From JBBSHE01 sp038253325 (GTDB lineage: Bacteria > Actinomycetota > Actinomycetes > Propionibacteriales > Nocardioidaceae), in NCBI GenBank assembly GCA_038253325.1, contig JBBSHE010000023.1:1-46724 (forward strand): 46,724 bases of DNA, given 5' to 3'. This document shows positions 7,677 through 16,156 of the stretch, in pieces (position 1 is the first letter of the stretch; every line of letters begins with the position of its first letter). The translations under genes and the position numbers were made by a program. The notes under the pieces were generated by a model. That model had not been told where the DNA came from and ran no database searches. It saw nothing but the letters and a program-made list of their open reading frames with translations.

Positions 7677-9026
7677 ATGAACGTGGCGGCTGACCAGGGC
7701 ACCACCGGACGTACGTCCATGACCTCGAAGCCGGGTGCTCGTCGCACGTTCGTCGTCGACACGAGTGTTCTGCTGTCTGACCCGGCCGCCCTCCGGAAGT
7801 TTCACGAGCACGACATCGTGCTTCCCGTCGCGGTCATCACGGAGCTCGAGGGCAAGCGGCATCATCCCGAGCTCGGGTACTTCGCCCGCTCGGCTCTGCG
7901 GATCCTCGACGAGCTGCGGGTGCTGCACGGTCGGCTCGACGCTGCGGTGGCGGTCGGGACGGACGGTGGCACGCTTCGGGTCGAGCTCAACCACGCCGAT
8001 CCTGGCGTACTGCCGGCGGGGTTCCGGCTCGGCGACAACGACAGCAGGATCCTGGTGGTCGCGCTGAACCTGCAGGCCGAGGGTCACCGCGTGACGCTGG
8101 TGTCCAAGGACCTTCCGATGCGCGTGAAGGCGTCCGCCGTCGGGCTTCCGGCCGAGGAGTATCGCGCAGAGCTCGCCATCGAGACGGGCTACACCGGGAT
8201 GGCGGAGCTCGATGTCGCAGGTGGCGTCATCGATGCCCTCTACGACGCGTCGGTGATCGACATCGACGCCGCTCGCGACCTGCCGTGTCACAGCGGGCTG
8301 GTGCTGCTCTCCGAACGGGGCAGTGCGCTGGCCCGGGTGACCCCCGACAAACGGGTGCGGCTCGTACGCGGTGACCGGGATGCATTCGGGATCCGCGGCC
8401 GGTCCGCTGAGCAACGAGTAGCACTCGACCTCCTTCTTGACCCGGATGTCGGGATCGTGTCGATGGGCGGGCGTGCCGGCACCGGCAAGTCGGCTCTCGC
8501 GTTGTGCGCAGGACTCGATTCGGTCCTGGAACGGCGTCTGCACAAGAAGGTGGTTGTCTTCCGTCCGTTGTTCGCCGTCGGGGGCCAGGAGCTGGGATAC
8601 CTACCTGGCAGCGAGTCGGAAAAGATGCAACCGTGGGCACAGGCCGTTTTCGACACCCTCGGGGCGGTGGCGAGCGGTGAGGTCATCGAGGAGGTTCTCT
8701 CCCGGGGAATGCTCGAGGTGCTCCCTCTGACCCACATCCGCGGCCGATCGTTGCACGACGCCTTCGTCATCGTCGACGAGGCACAGTCGCTCGAACGCAA
8801 CGTCCTGCTCACGGTGCTGTCACGCATCGGCGCCAACTCGAAGGTCGTGCTCACGCACGATGTTGCGCAGCGTGACAACCTGCGGGTCGGCCGCTTCGAC
8901 GGCGTGGTCGCCGTCGTGGAGAAGCTGAAGGGCCACCCGCTGTTTGCGCACGTGACGCTGACCCGCTCGGAGCGTTCGCCGATTGCCGCGATGGTCACGG
9001 AGATGCTCGAGGATCTCTCGGTCTGA
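7677..9026 (+). CDS. phoH2: PhoH2-type PIN-domain/ATPase fusion protein
   Basis: The 449-aa protein joins an N-terminal PIN ribonuclease domain (about 24-150, beginning TFVVDTSVLLSDP with the metal-binding Asp, later GDNDSRIL and LVSKD) to a C-terminal PhoH P-loop ATPase (about 240-449). Walker A is GGRAGTGKS at about 264-272, Walker B VIVDEAQ at about 364-370, and GRFDGV and TRSERSP follow near the end. Mycobacterial PhoH2 proteins of this design unwind and cleave RNA. A start at ATG 7719 is possible because the PIN domain begins after it. In many actinomycetes phoH2 is preceded by a small antitoxin gene (phoAT); the 86-bp gap here is too short to hold one on this strand. Confidence 0.92.
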   Translation: MNVAADQGTTGRTSMTSKPGARRTFVVDTSVLLSDPAALRKFHEHDIVLPVAVITELEGKRHHPELGYFARSALRILDELRVLHGRLDAAVAVGTDGGTLRVELNHADPGVLPAGFRLGDNDSRILVVALNLQAEGHRVTLVSKDLPMRVKASAVGLPAEEYRAELAIETGYTGMAELDVAGGVIDALYDASVIDIDAARDLPCHSGLVLLSERGSALARVTPDKRVRLVRGDRDAFGIRGRSAEQRVALDLLLDPDVGIVSMGGRAGTGKSALALCAGLDSVLERRLHKKVVVFRPLFAVGGQELGYLPGSESEKMQPWAQAVFDTLGAVASGEVIEEVLSRGMLEVLPLTHIRGRSLHDAFVIVDEAQSLERNVLLTVLSRIGANSKVVLTHDVAQRDNLRVGRFDGVVAVVEKLKGHPLFAHVTLTRSERSPIAAMVTEMLEDLSV

Positions 9027-9166
9027 CTGGCTGTTGCGTCCAACGCGCTCGCGATACGTGTACACCCGGTGACCAGGGGGTTGCGCTTTCGATACAACGC
9101 GGAATGATGTGGCTCACAGCACACTGTTGCTGCGCAGCACGCATGATGACCGAGGAGACAAGTCCA

Positions 9167-10459
9167 ATGACTCGAGCCTTGCGGAGCGGGCGTCGGCGCG
9201 CCATTGCCCTTGCTGCAACTTCCGCGTTGGCGGCGTCGGTTCTCGCCGCCTGCGGCGGTGGTGGCGGCAAACCCACGCTCACCTGGTACATCAACCCGGA
9301 CCCGACATCGACGACGCTTGCGGGACAGGCACTGCTGGCCAAGCAATGCAGCACGGACCAGTACACCGTCAAGACCCAGCTGCTGCCGACCGATGCGACG
9401 AGCCAGCGGACCCAGCTCGCCTACCGGCTCGCGGCCAAGGACCCTTCCATCGACCTGATGAGCCTCGACCCTGCGTTCACCGGCGAGTTCGCCGCCGCCG
9501 GCTTCCTGGCGGACATCCCCCCGTCGTACGCAAGCATCTACTCGAAGGGGAAGCTCGCCGGTATCCTGACGACCGCCACCTACGGTGGGAAGCTGATCGC
9601 GGACCCGTTGTGGGCGAACACCCAGGTGCTCTGGTACCGCAAGTCGTTCGCGCAGAAGGCCGGCCTCGACATGAGTCAGCCAGTCACGTGGAACCAGATC
9701 ATCGACGCCGCGTCGAAGAATGGTGGCACCGTCGGAGTCCAGGCAAACAAGTACGAGGGTTACTCCGTCTGGATCAACGCGTTGGTCATGGGTGCCGGGG
9801 GGCAGATCGTCTCCGACACCGCCGCGGGCGTCAACGCCAAGCTCGGGATAGATTCGGCAGCCGGCAGGGCTGCCGCCAGTGTCATCCAGAAGCTCGCGCA
9901 CTCGAGCGCGGCAGAGCCTGACCTATCGGTGTCGAACGAGGGAACGGTCCTGACTCCGTTCGCGACCCCTCAAGGCGCCTTCCAGGTCAACTGGACCTTC
10001 GTCTATCCCAACTACCAGACCGATAAGCCCACCCTCAAGGACCTCGGGTGGGCCATGTACCCGCGGACGCTCGCGGACAAGCCCTCTCGGCCACCAGTCG
10101 GAGGCATCAACATCGGCATCGGTGCCTACTCGTCACACGTGGACCTCGCGCTGAAGGCGGCGCAGTGCATCACGTCGGAGAAGAGCCAGATTCAGTACGC
10201 GATCCAGACCGGCAACATGCCCTCCAGCTCGGCGGCGTACGGGAGTGCAGCACTGGCGAAGGCTTACCCTCCCAGCTTGCTCAACCTCTTCAAGGCGAGC
10301 CTCAAGGCCGGCGGCCCGCGACCGAACTCGGCGTACTGGAGCGACATCTCGAGTGCCATCCAGAACACCTGGCACCCGCCGAACTCCGTGAGCCCGTCCA
10401 CGGCCGGCGACTCCTCGAGCTTCATCGACAACGTCCTCCACGGAAAGGCGCTGCTGTGA
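9167..10459 (+). CDS. Sugar ABC transporter substrate-binding lipoprotein, LpqY-like
   Basis: This 430-aa protein begins at ATG 9167 (GAGGAG about nine bases upstream; the upstream ATG 9104 lacks a site). It has a basic n-region, a hydrophobic stretch and the lipobox LAAC with Cys29, so it is a secreted lipoprotein anchored outside the membrane. The mature part is a CUT1 family-1 binding protein. Motifs shared, from memory, with mycobacterial LpqY (trehalose) are AAKDPSIDLMSLD, NTQVLWYRK, VGVQANKYEGYSVWINAL and GAFQVNWTFVYP. It heads an operon with two permeases and an ATPase. Trehalose or another alpha-disaccharide is the favoured substrate but not proven. Confidence 0.88.
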   Translation: MTRALRSGRRRAIALAATSALAASVLAACGGGGGKPTLTWYINPDPTSTTLAGQALLAKQCSTDQYTVKTQLLPTDATSQRTQLAYRLAAKDPSIDLMSLDPAFTGEFAAAGFLADIPPSYASIYSKGKLAGILTTATYGGKLIADPLWANTQVLWYRKSFAQKAGLDMSQPVTWNQIIDAASKNGGTVGVQANKYEGYSVWINALVMGAGGQIVSDTAAGVNAKLGIDSAAGRAAASVIQKLAHSSAAEPDLSVSNEGTVLTPFATPQGAFQVNWTFVYPNYQTDKPTLKDLGWAMYPRTLADKPSRPPVGGINIGIGAYSSHVDLALKAAQCITSEKSQIQYAIQTGNMPSSSAAYGSAALAKAYPPSLLNLFKASLKAGGPRPNSAYWSDISSAIQNTWHPPNSVSPSTAGDSSSFIDNVLHGKALL

Positions 10460-10503
10460 ACGAACCACGAACCGAGGCCGATGCACCGGGCGGCATCCGA
10501 TGA
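10456..10503 (+). other. 15-codon mini-ORF bridging binding-protein and permease genes
   Basis: A GTG at 10456 overlaps the stop of the binding-protein gene (GTGA), opens 15 codons (NEPRTEADAPGGIR after the start), and ends with a TGA that overlaps the permease ATG (ATGA at 10500-10503). It has no protein homology I know and could be chance. Its double 4-nt overlap would allow reinitiating ribosomes to move from one gene to the next. The overlap is seen; the role is inferred. Confidence 0.25.
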
Positions 10504-11450
10504 CGGCGGTCATCGCTCCACCCCAGAAGGCCAGCGCCCCGACGAAACCGCGCCAGAGCGACCGGTCCAAGGCGGAGAACAGGTTGGCCCGGAAGCTCGT
10601 CGCTCCAGCGGTCGTGTTGATGCTGATCGTCACGGCGTACCCGATGTTCGAGGCGCTCTATCTTTCGCTGTTCCGCTACCGGCTGACGTCGCCGGGCGAC
10701 AAGGGCTTCGTGTGGTTCAACAACTACTGGGTCGTCCTCACCGACAAGCTCTGGTGGCAGGACGTTGGCAACACGCTGCTCATCATGGTCGTGACGGTCT
10801 CGATCGAACTGGTGATCGGCTTCGCGTTTGCGATGGTGATGCATCGCATCGTCTTCGCGCGAGGAGCCATCCGTACGTCGATCCTGATCCCCTACGGGAT
10901 CATCACGGTCGTCTCCGCCTTCTCGTGGCAGTTCGCCTTCAGCCTCAACAACGGTTTCGTCAACGGGTGGTTCCATTGGCTGCCGTGGGTCGCCAGTGAC
11001 ACGAACTGGTTCGGCGGCCACTGGTCCGCGTTGTTCGCGATCTGTGTCTCGGAGATCTGGAAGACCACGCCGTTCATGTCGCTGCTGCTGCTGGCGGGTC
11101 TGTCGCAGGTGTCCGAGGACATGCTCGAGGCCGCCAAGGTCGACGGCGCGACGTGGTGGCAGCGGCTCTACAAGGTGATCCTGCCGAACATGCGCGCGGC
11201 GATCATGGTGGCGGTGCTGTTCCGGGCGCTTGACTCCTTCCGGATCTTCGACAACATCTATGTGATGACAAAGGGCGCGGTGAACACCGGCTCGGTGTCG
11301 TTCTTGACCCAGGCGGAGGTCATCCAGGAGTTCCAGCTGGGCCTGGGTTCCGCCTTGTCGGTCCTATTGTTCTTGTCGGTGCTGCTCATCGCCTTCTCTC
11401 TGGTGAAGTTGTTCAAGGTCGATCTTGCTTCGGCACGAGGGGAGGGCTGA
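10500..11450 (+). CDS. Sugar ABC transporter permease, MalF/SugA type
   Basis: The 316-aa inner-membrane protein has six hydrophobic helices after a charged ~40-residue N-terminus. The cytoplasmic EAA loop that contacts the ATPase is clear (DMLEAAKVDGATWWQRLYKVILPNM). This is the first of two CUT1 permeases forming the translocation pore with the product at 11450. The start ATG overlaps the stop of a 15-codon mini-ORF and has no strong ribosome site, so translational coupling to the upstream gene is likely. Confidence 0.92.
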   Translation: MTAVIAPPQKASAPTKPRQSDRSKAENRLARKLVAPAVVLMLIVTAYPMFEALYLSLFRYRLTSPGDKGFVWFNNYWVVLTDKLWWQDVGNTLLIMVVTVSIELVIGFAFAMVMHRIVFARGAIRTSILIPYGIITVVSAFSWQFAFSLNNGFVNGWFHWLPWVASDTNWFGGHWSALFAICVSEIWKTTPFMSLLLLAGLSQVSEDMLEAAKVDGATWWQRLYKVILPNMRAAIMVAVLFRALDSFRIFDNIYVMTKGAVNTGSVSFLTQAEVIQEFQLGLGSALSVLLFLSVLLIAFSLVKLFKVDLASARGEG

Positions 11451-12280
11451 TGAGAGCCAAGATGAGCGTCGGGGCCTGGGTGGGCCTGGTCCTGGTGATG
11501 ATCTGGTGCCTGCTGCCGATCGCGTGGATCCTCTCCCTGTCGATGAAGCCTGTCGCCGAGACCACCACCGGCAGTCCGCGGTTCCTGCCGAAGTCATGGA
11601 CGATCGACAACTACAAGACGATCCTCAAGAACAATGACTTCCTGCACGCGCTACTCAACTCGTTCGGTATCGGAATCATCGCGACGTTCCTTGCGGTCAT
11701 CTTCGCGACGCTCTGTGCGTACGCGATCGCCCGCCTGGAGTTCACGGGCAAGAGGATTGTGCTGTCCATCGCGTTGGCCATCGCGATGTTCCCGGTCGTC
11801 TCGCTCGTGGGTCCGTTGTTCAACCTCTGGCGCACGCTGCACCTCTTCAACACGTGGCCGGGCCTGATCATCCCCTACATGTCATTCACGCTGCCGCTGG
11901 CAATCTGGACCCTGTCCGCGTTCTTCCGCGAGATCCCGTGGGAGATGGAGCAGGCCGCTCAAGTCGACGGAGCGTCGTCGTGGCAGGCATTCCGCAAGGT
12001 GATCGTGCCTCTCGCAGCCCCCGGCGTGTTCACCGCCGCGATCCTGACGTTCTTCTTCGCCTGGAACGAGTTCGTGCTCGCGATCTCGCTGACGTCGACC
12101 ACATCGGCCCGAACCGTGCCGGCCCAGCTGTCCTTCTTTGTGGGTCCTGACCAGTTCAACCCGCCATCATCGACTCTGGCGGCGGCATCCGTGGTGGTGA
12201 CGGTGCCGATCATCATCATTGTCCTGTTGTTCCAACGCAAGATTGTCGCCGGCCTGACATCCGGTGCTGTGAAGGGTTGA
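11450..12280 (+). CDS. Sugar ABC transporter permease, MalG/SugB type
   Basis: This 276-aa protein is the second CUT1 permease. It has six predicted membrane helices; the EAA loop reads EMEQAAQVDGASSWQAFRKV, followed by FFFAWNEFVLAI. Its ATG overlaps the stop of the previous permease by one base (TGATG), so translation is coupled. It should pair with the 10500 permease in the membrane and use the ATPase encoded seven bases downstream. Confidence 0.93.
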   Translation: MRAKMSVGAWVGLVLVMIWCLLPIAWILSLSMKPVAETTTGSPRFLPKSWTIDNYKTILKNNDFLHALLNSFGIGIIATFLAVIFATLCAYAIARLEFTGKRIVLSIALAIAMFPVVSLVGPLFNLWRTLHLFNTWPGLIIPYMSFTLPLAIWTLSAFFREIPWEMEQAAQVDGASSWQAFRKVIVPLAAPGVFTAAILTFFFAWNEFVLAISLTSTTSARTVPAQLSFFVGPDQFNPPSSTLAAASVVVTVPIIIIVLLFQRKIVAGLTSGAVKG

Positions 12281-12286
12281 TGCCAG

Positions 12287-13525
12287 ATGGCAACCATTGA
12301 AATGCACAACATCGTCAAGGAGTACGGCGACGGTTTCGCGGCCGTCAACGACATCAGCATCGACGTCCAGGACGGCGAGTTCGTGATCTTGGTTGGTCCG
12401 TCGGGGTGCGGCAAGTCCACGCTGCTGCGGATGATCGTCGGCCTGGAAGACATCACGTCGGGGGACATGCTGATCAGCGGCGAGCGCGTCAACGACAAGG
12501 CGCCGCGCGACCGCAATCTCGCGATGGTGTTTCAGAACTACGCTCTCTACCCGCACCTGACCGTGTACGAGAACATCGCGTTCCCGCTCCGGCTGTCGGG
12601 CAAGCTGAAGGACAAGGAGATCGACGCCAAGGTACGCGATGCAAGCAAGACGCTCGAGCTCGACGAGCACCTTCAACGCAAGCCCGGCAACCTGTCGGGT
12701 GGTCAGCGTCAGCGGGTGGCGATGGGTAGAGCCATCGTTCGGCAGGCGCAGGCCTTCTTGTTCGACGAGCCGTTGTCCAACCTCGACGCAAAGCTGCGGG
12801 GGCAGATGCGGACCGAGATCGCCCGGCTTCAGAAGCGGCTGGGGATCACCACCGTCTACGTGACACACGACCAGACCGAGGCGATGACCCTCGGGGACCG
12901 GGTGGCTGTCCTCAAGCGCGGGATCCTTCAGCAGCTGGCAACGCCTCGCGAGCTGTACGAACAGCCTGCCAACCTCTTCGTCGCGGGCTTCATCGGCTCA
13001 CCTCCGATGAACTTCCTGCCCGTCACGATCGAAGGAACGACGGCGTCGCTCCCATTCGGCGATGTCCAGATTCCGAAGGCGATGGCCGACAAGGCCGCCG
13101 GTAAGGGGTTGCTGATCGCGGGTATCCGTCCGGAGTACTTCGAGGACGCGTCGGTCATGGATCCAGCCAAGGTCGCGCACGAGAAGACGTTCAAGGCAAC
13201 CGTCGACGTCGTGGAGTGGCTGGGCAACGAGCAGTACGCGTACGTGCCGTTCGAGGCGCCGCCCGAGGTCCAGCAGCAGCTTCAACAGCTCGAGCGCGAC
13301 CTCGACGGCGAGTCGCTGCGCACCCAGCTCGTCGTCTCGCTCGACTCGTCCAGCCAGGTCCGCGAGGGCGAAGAGGCGACGCTGTTCGTCAACGTCGACC
13401 AGATGCACCTGTTCGACCCGGCGTCGGGCGACAACCTGACCAGGGAAGGCGGCGACCCTCTCGACCCGAAGGGAGGGTCCGAGGCGTCCACCGACGGTGC
13501 CGTCCCGGCGGCGAGCGCACGCTGA
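12287..13525 (+). CDS. Sugar ABC transporter ATP-binding protein, MsmK/UgpC/SugC type
   Basis: The 412-aa cytosolic ATPase powers the preceding CUT1 importer. Walker A is GPSGCGKST (37-45), the Q-loop is VFQNYALYPH, the signature LSGGQRQRV, and Walker B FLFDEPLSNLDAKLR, with the switch His in VTHDQTEAM. After the nucleotide-binding domain (about 1-240) comes the MalK-like regulatory/OB region (about 240-390). An acidic, low-complexity C-terminal tail of ~30 residues (GGDPLDPKGGSEAS) is longer than in most relatives. No sugar-hydrolase or regulator gene follows, so the ATPase could also serve other CUT1 importers, as MsmK proteins do. Confidence 0.93.
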   Translation: MATIEMHNIVKEYGDGFAAVNDISIDVQDGEFVILVGPSGCGKSTLLRMIVGLEDITSGDMLISGERVNDKAPRDRNLAMVFQNYALYPHLTVYENIAFPLRLSGKLKDKEIDAKVRDASKTLELDEHLQRKPGNLSGGQRQRVAMGRAIVRQAQAFLFDEPLSNLDAKLRGQMRTEIARLQKRLGITTVYVTHDQTEAMTLGDRVAVLKRGILQQLATPRELYEQPANLFVAGFIGSPPMNFLPVTIEGTTASLPFGDVQIPKAMADKAAGKGLLIAGIRPEYFEDASVMDPAKVAHEKTFKATVDVVEWLGNEQYAYVPFEAPPEVQQQLQQLERDLDGESLRTQLVVSLDSSSQVREGEEATLFVNVDQMHLFDPASGDNLTREGGDPLDPKGGSEASTDGAVPAASAR

Positions 13526-13616
13526 GCCGACGCTGGTCCACACCCCGGATTTGAGATGTCCGGTGGGATAGACCAGGCTGGCCCGACCTGTCCGCCACCC
13601 CGAGGAGATGGTGACT

Positions 13617-14290
13617 TGCCTGGGCGCCATGTGAAGGCACGCCACCGCGCACCGCGCTCGCTGAAGCGGTCGGTGTCACGGCTGGCTGGCGACGTCGCGT
13701 CGTCGGCGCCGCAGGCGACCGCCGCGGTGGCGGTTGTCGGTGCTGCAGGAGTCGCGGTCGGTCTCGGAACGATCACCGCGGTCGGTGGCGGGAGCGGCCA
13801 GTCGTCGCCCGGACAGGCGTCGGTGGACCGCGTCGGCCTGGAGCAGACCGTCGAGCGCAACAGAACCGATGGCGTGAGCCGCTCGCTCAGCCGGCCGCCT
13901 CTCGTGGCCAAGCAGCGCAAGAGCCGGTCCGAGGCGCTGACCGCCACCTTGCAGGAGATGTCGGGCGCCGACAAAGTCACCGTCGCCCCGACCGACCCGC
14001 GTGACATCGCGATGTCGAAACTGAGCGACTTCGGTTGGAGTACCAGCGAGTTCCCGTGTCTGGACGCGTTGTGGACACGGGAGAGCAACTGGAACTACCG
14101 GGCGCAGAATCCATACTCCGGGGCGTACGGGATCCCGCAGGCACTGCCTGCTTCGAAGATGGCAACTGCGGGCGGGGACTACCTCACGAACCCGGCGACC
14201 CAGATCGAGTGGGGTCTCACCTACATCCAGGCTCGGTACGGCTCCCCGTGCGGCGCTTGGTCGTACTGGCAGGGCTACAGCTCGTATTGA
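13617..14290 (+). CDS. Secreted lytic transglycosylase-like (SLT-fold) protein
   Basis: The protein (about 224 aa from TTG 13617) has a basic N-terminus with RHRAPRSLKRS, a hydrophobic segment of about 25 Ala/Val/Gly residues that should act as signal anchor or signal peptide, a Ser/Arg-rich linker, and a C-terminal SLT-like domain. The presumed catalytic Glu is in TRESNWNY, followed by SGAYGIPQALPASKM and the terminal AWSYWQGYSSY, as in actinobacterial peptidoglycan transglycosylases and aggregation-promoting-factor C-termini. Two Cys flank the domain and could pair outside the cell. TTG 13617 is chosen because GAGGAG lies nine bases upstream; GTG 13629 is an alternative. Confidence 0.85.
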
Positions 14291-14317
14291 CCCACGTCCC
14301 ACGTGACGGGCGGGTCA
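14288..14317. terminator. Hairpin between convergent genes, possible bidirectional terminator
   Basis: TGACCC at 14288 pairs with GGGTCA ending at 14317, with an inner CGTC/GACG stem and a 6-base loop. It overlaps the stop codons of both the transglycosylase and fumC, which converge here. There is no T-run on either strand, so it would be an actinobacterial L-shaped type at best. Confidence 0.35.
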
Positions 14318-15712
14318 GGACCGGGGTGGGCGAGTCATCGACAAGACGTCCAGAGCCTGGTCGAGCTGCTCCATGCTGAGGTCGCCGCGCTCGACGTACC
14401 CCTCGTCGAGGATGACGTCCCGGATCGTCTTGCGTTCCGTCATCGATCTCTTCGCAACGGCGGCGGCATTCTCGTAACCGATGAATCGGTTCAGGGATGT
14501 CACGATCGAAGGTGAGGACTCCGCCAGCCGGCGGCACTGTTCCTCGTCGGCGGTGATCCCGTCGATGCAACGGTCGGCAAGGATGCGGGCCGCATTGGCG
14601 AGCAGCCGGATCGACTCCAGCACATTGCGCGCCATCACGGGCAGCATCACGTTCAGCTCGAAGTTGCCCGATGCGCCGGCGAACGCGATCGTGGCGTCGT
14701 TTCCGATGACCTGCGCACATACCATCGCCGTCGCCTCGGGCAGCACCGGGTTGACCTTGCCCGGCATGATGCTCGAACCGGGCTGGAGGTCGGGTAGCTG
14801 GATCTCACCGAGCCCCGCTCGTGGTCCCGAACTCATCCAACGGAGATCGGTGCAGATCTTGTGCAGTCCGACGGCGATCGCGCGCAGCTGACCGCTGGCC
14901 TCCACCAGGCCGTCGCGGTTTCCCTGGGCCTCGAAGTGGTTGCGGGCCTCGGTGAGCGGGATCCCGGTCAGATCCGTCAGCACCTCGATCACGCGGGCAG
15001 CGAAACCCGGCGGCGTGTTGATGCCCGTTCCGACCGCCGTCCCGCCGAGCGGGAGCTCTGCGGTTCGCGGCAGGGAAGCACGAAGTCGCTCCACACCCAT
15101 CCCGACAATCGCTGCGTACCCGCCGAACTCCTGACCGAGCGTCACCGGGGTCGCATCCATCAAGTGGGTGCGACCGGACTTGACGATGTTCGTGAACTCC
15201 TCGCTCTTCTTGGTCAGCGACGCTGCCAGGTGCTCGAGCGCTGGGATGAGATCGCGGGCGATTGCGCTCGTCGTCGCGACGTGGATCGAGGTCGGGAACA
15301 CGTCGTTGCTGGACTGGCTGGCATTGACGTGGTCGTTGGGGTGGACCTCGCTCCCGAGGCGTCGCGTTGCCAGCGTCGCGATGACCTCGTTGGCGTTCAT
15401 GTTGCTGGACGTGCCCGATCCGGTCTGGAAGACGTCGATCGGGAACTGGTCGTCGTACCCGCCGGCGGCAACCGCAGCAGCGGCCTCCTCGATCGCCTTG
15501 CCGATCTCGTCCGACAGGACGCCGAGCTCGACGTTCACCTTCGCCGCCGCCTGCTTGACCAGGGCGAGCGCGCGAATCTGTTGTCCCTCGAGTCGGGTTC
15601 CGGAGATCGGGAAGTTCTCGACTGCGCGTTGGGTCTGGGCCCGCCACAGCGCGTGCGCAGGCACGTCGACCTCACCCATGGTGTCGCGTTCGACCCGGGA
15701 CTGCTCGCTCAT
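14315..15712 (-). CDS. fumC: Fumarate hydratase, class II
   Basis: From the ATG at 15712 the product is 465 aa, the normal class II fumarase size, beginning MSEQSRVERDTMGEVDVPAH. It converts fumarate and L-malate in the citric acid cycle, as a cytosolic homotetramer without an iron-sulfur cluster. Family signatures are GSGTSSNMNANEV, GRTHLMDATPVTLG, and the flexible loop with the catalytic Ser, SIMPGKVNP. The frame stays open 148 codons further upstream through a decayed spermidine-synthase-like sequence, so a longer fused product starting at 16156 is possible. There is no clear ribosome site before 15712. Gene order near glpX matches other actinomycetes. Confidence 0.93.
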   Translation of the reverse strand: MSEQSRVERDTMGEVDVPAHALWRAQTQRAVENFPISGTRLEGQQIRALALVKQAAAKVNVELGVLSDEIGKAIEEAAAAVAAGGYDDQFPIDVFQTGSGTSSNMNANEVIATLATRRLGSEVHPNDHVNASQSSNDVFPTSIHVATTSAIARDLIPALEHLAASLTKKSEEFTNIVKSGRTHLMDATPVTLGQEFGGYAAIVGMGVERLRASLPRTAELPLGGTAVGTGINTPPGFAARVIEVLTDLTGIPLTEARNHFEAQGNRDGLVEASGQLRAIAVGLHKICTDLRWMSSGPRAGLGEIQLPDLQPGSSIMPGKVNPVLPEATAMVCAQVIGNDATIAFAGASGNFELNVMLPVMARNVLESIRLLANAARILADRCIDGITADEEQCRRLAESSPSIVTSLNRFIGYENAAAVAKRSMTERKTIRDVILDEGYVERGDLSMEQLDQALDVLSMTRPPRS

Positions 15713-16156
15713 GACAGCGACGTTAGTGCTTGTCACGCGGCCGGGAGGGCGCGGGGTCGCGACATATACGACGTACTCCTCGGCGCGCGATCCGAGGGTG
15801 ACGGCGAGCTGTACCGTGGCACAGCCGCCGGCGACCTCGTGCAGGATCGCCGCCAGCTCCGGTGACGGACTCGACGACCAGATTGCAAGCGCACCATCCC
15901 GGTCGAGCCGGTCGAGACACGCGGTCAGGAACCTCGCCTCGTAGACCTGCGCGTTGTCGGCGTTGACGAGGTAGCCCGGGCCGTTGTCGACATCGAGCAC
16001 GATGGCGTCAAACGACCCGAGCTGGCTGTCCATCACGAAGACTCCGTTCACGCGGAGCTCGAGGATGTCCTCGCCGTTGTCACCATTGCGTCTGATCAGC
16101 ATCAGCTCGCCCCGCGGCGTGAGCCCATGCGCAACGGTCGAACGGTCCGCGGCCAT
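15713..16156 (-). pseudogene. Spermidine synthase-like remnant lacking its SAM-binding core, in frame with fumC
   Basis: These 148 codons start at an ATG coupled to the sigma-factor stop (TGATG at 16154-16158). Residues about 13-45 match the N-terminal beta region of actinobacterial spermidine-synthase-like proteins (TPRGELMLIRR, LRVNGVFVMDS). The next residues jump to the C-terminal half (SFDAIVLDVDNGPGYLV and DGALAIWSSSP). The 70-80 residues expected between, which hold the glycine-rich SAM-binding loop, are missing, consistent with an in-frame deletion. No stop separates this from fumC. It cannot be a working aminopropyltransferase; whether it is translated as a fumC extension is unknown. 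Confidence 0.65.

Noticed and set aside
13526..13616. Possible c-di-AMP (ydaO-type) riboswitch ahead of the transglycosylase gene
   Set aside because: Such riboswitches often precede cell-wall hydrolase genes in actinomycetes, but the gap is too short and lacks the conserved blocks I know.
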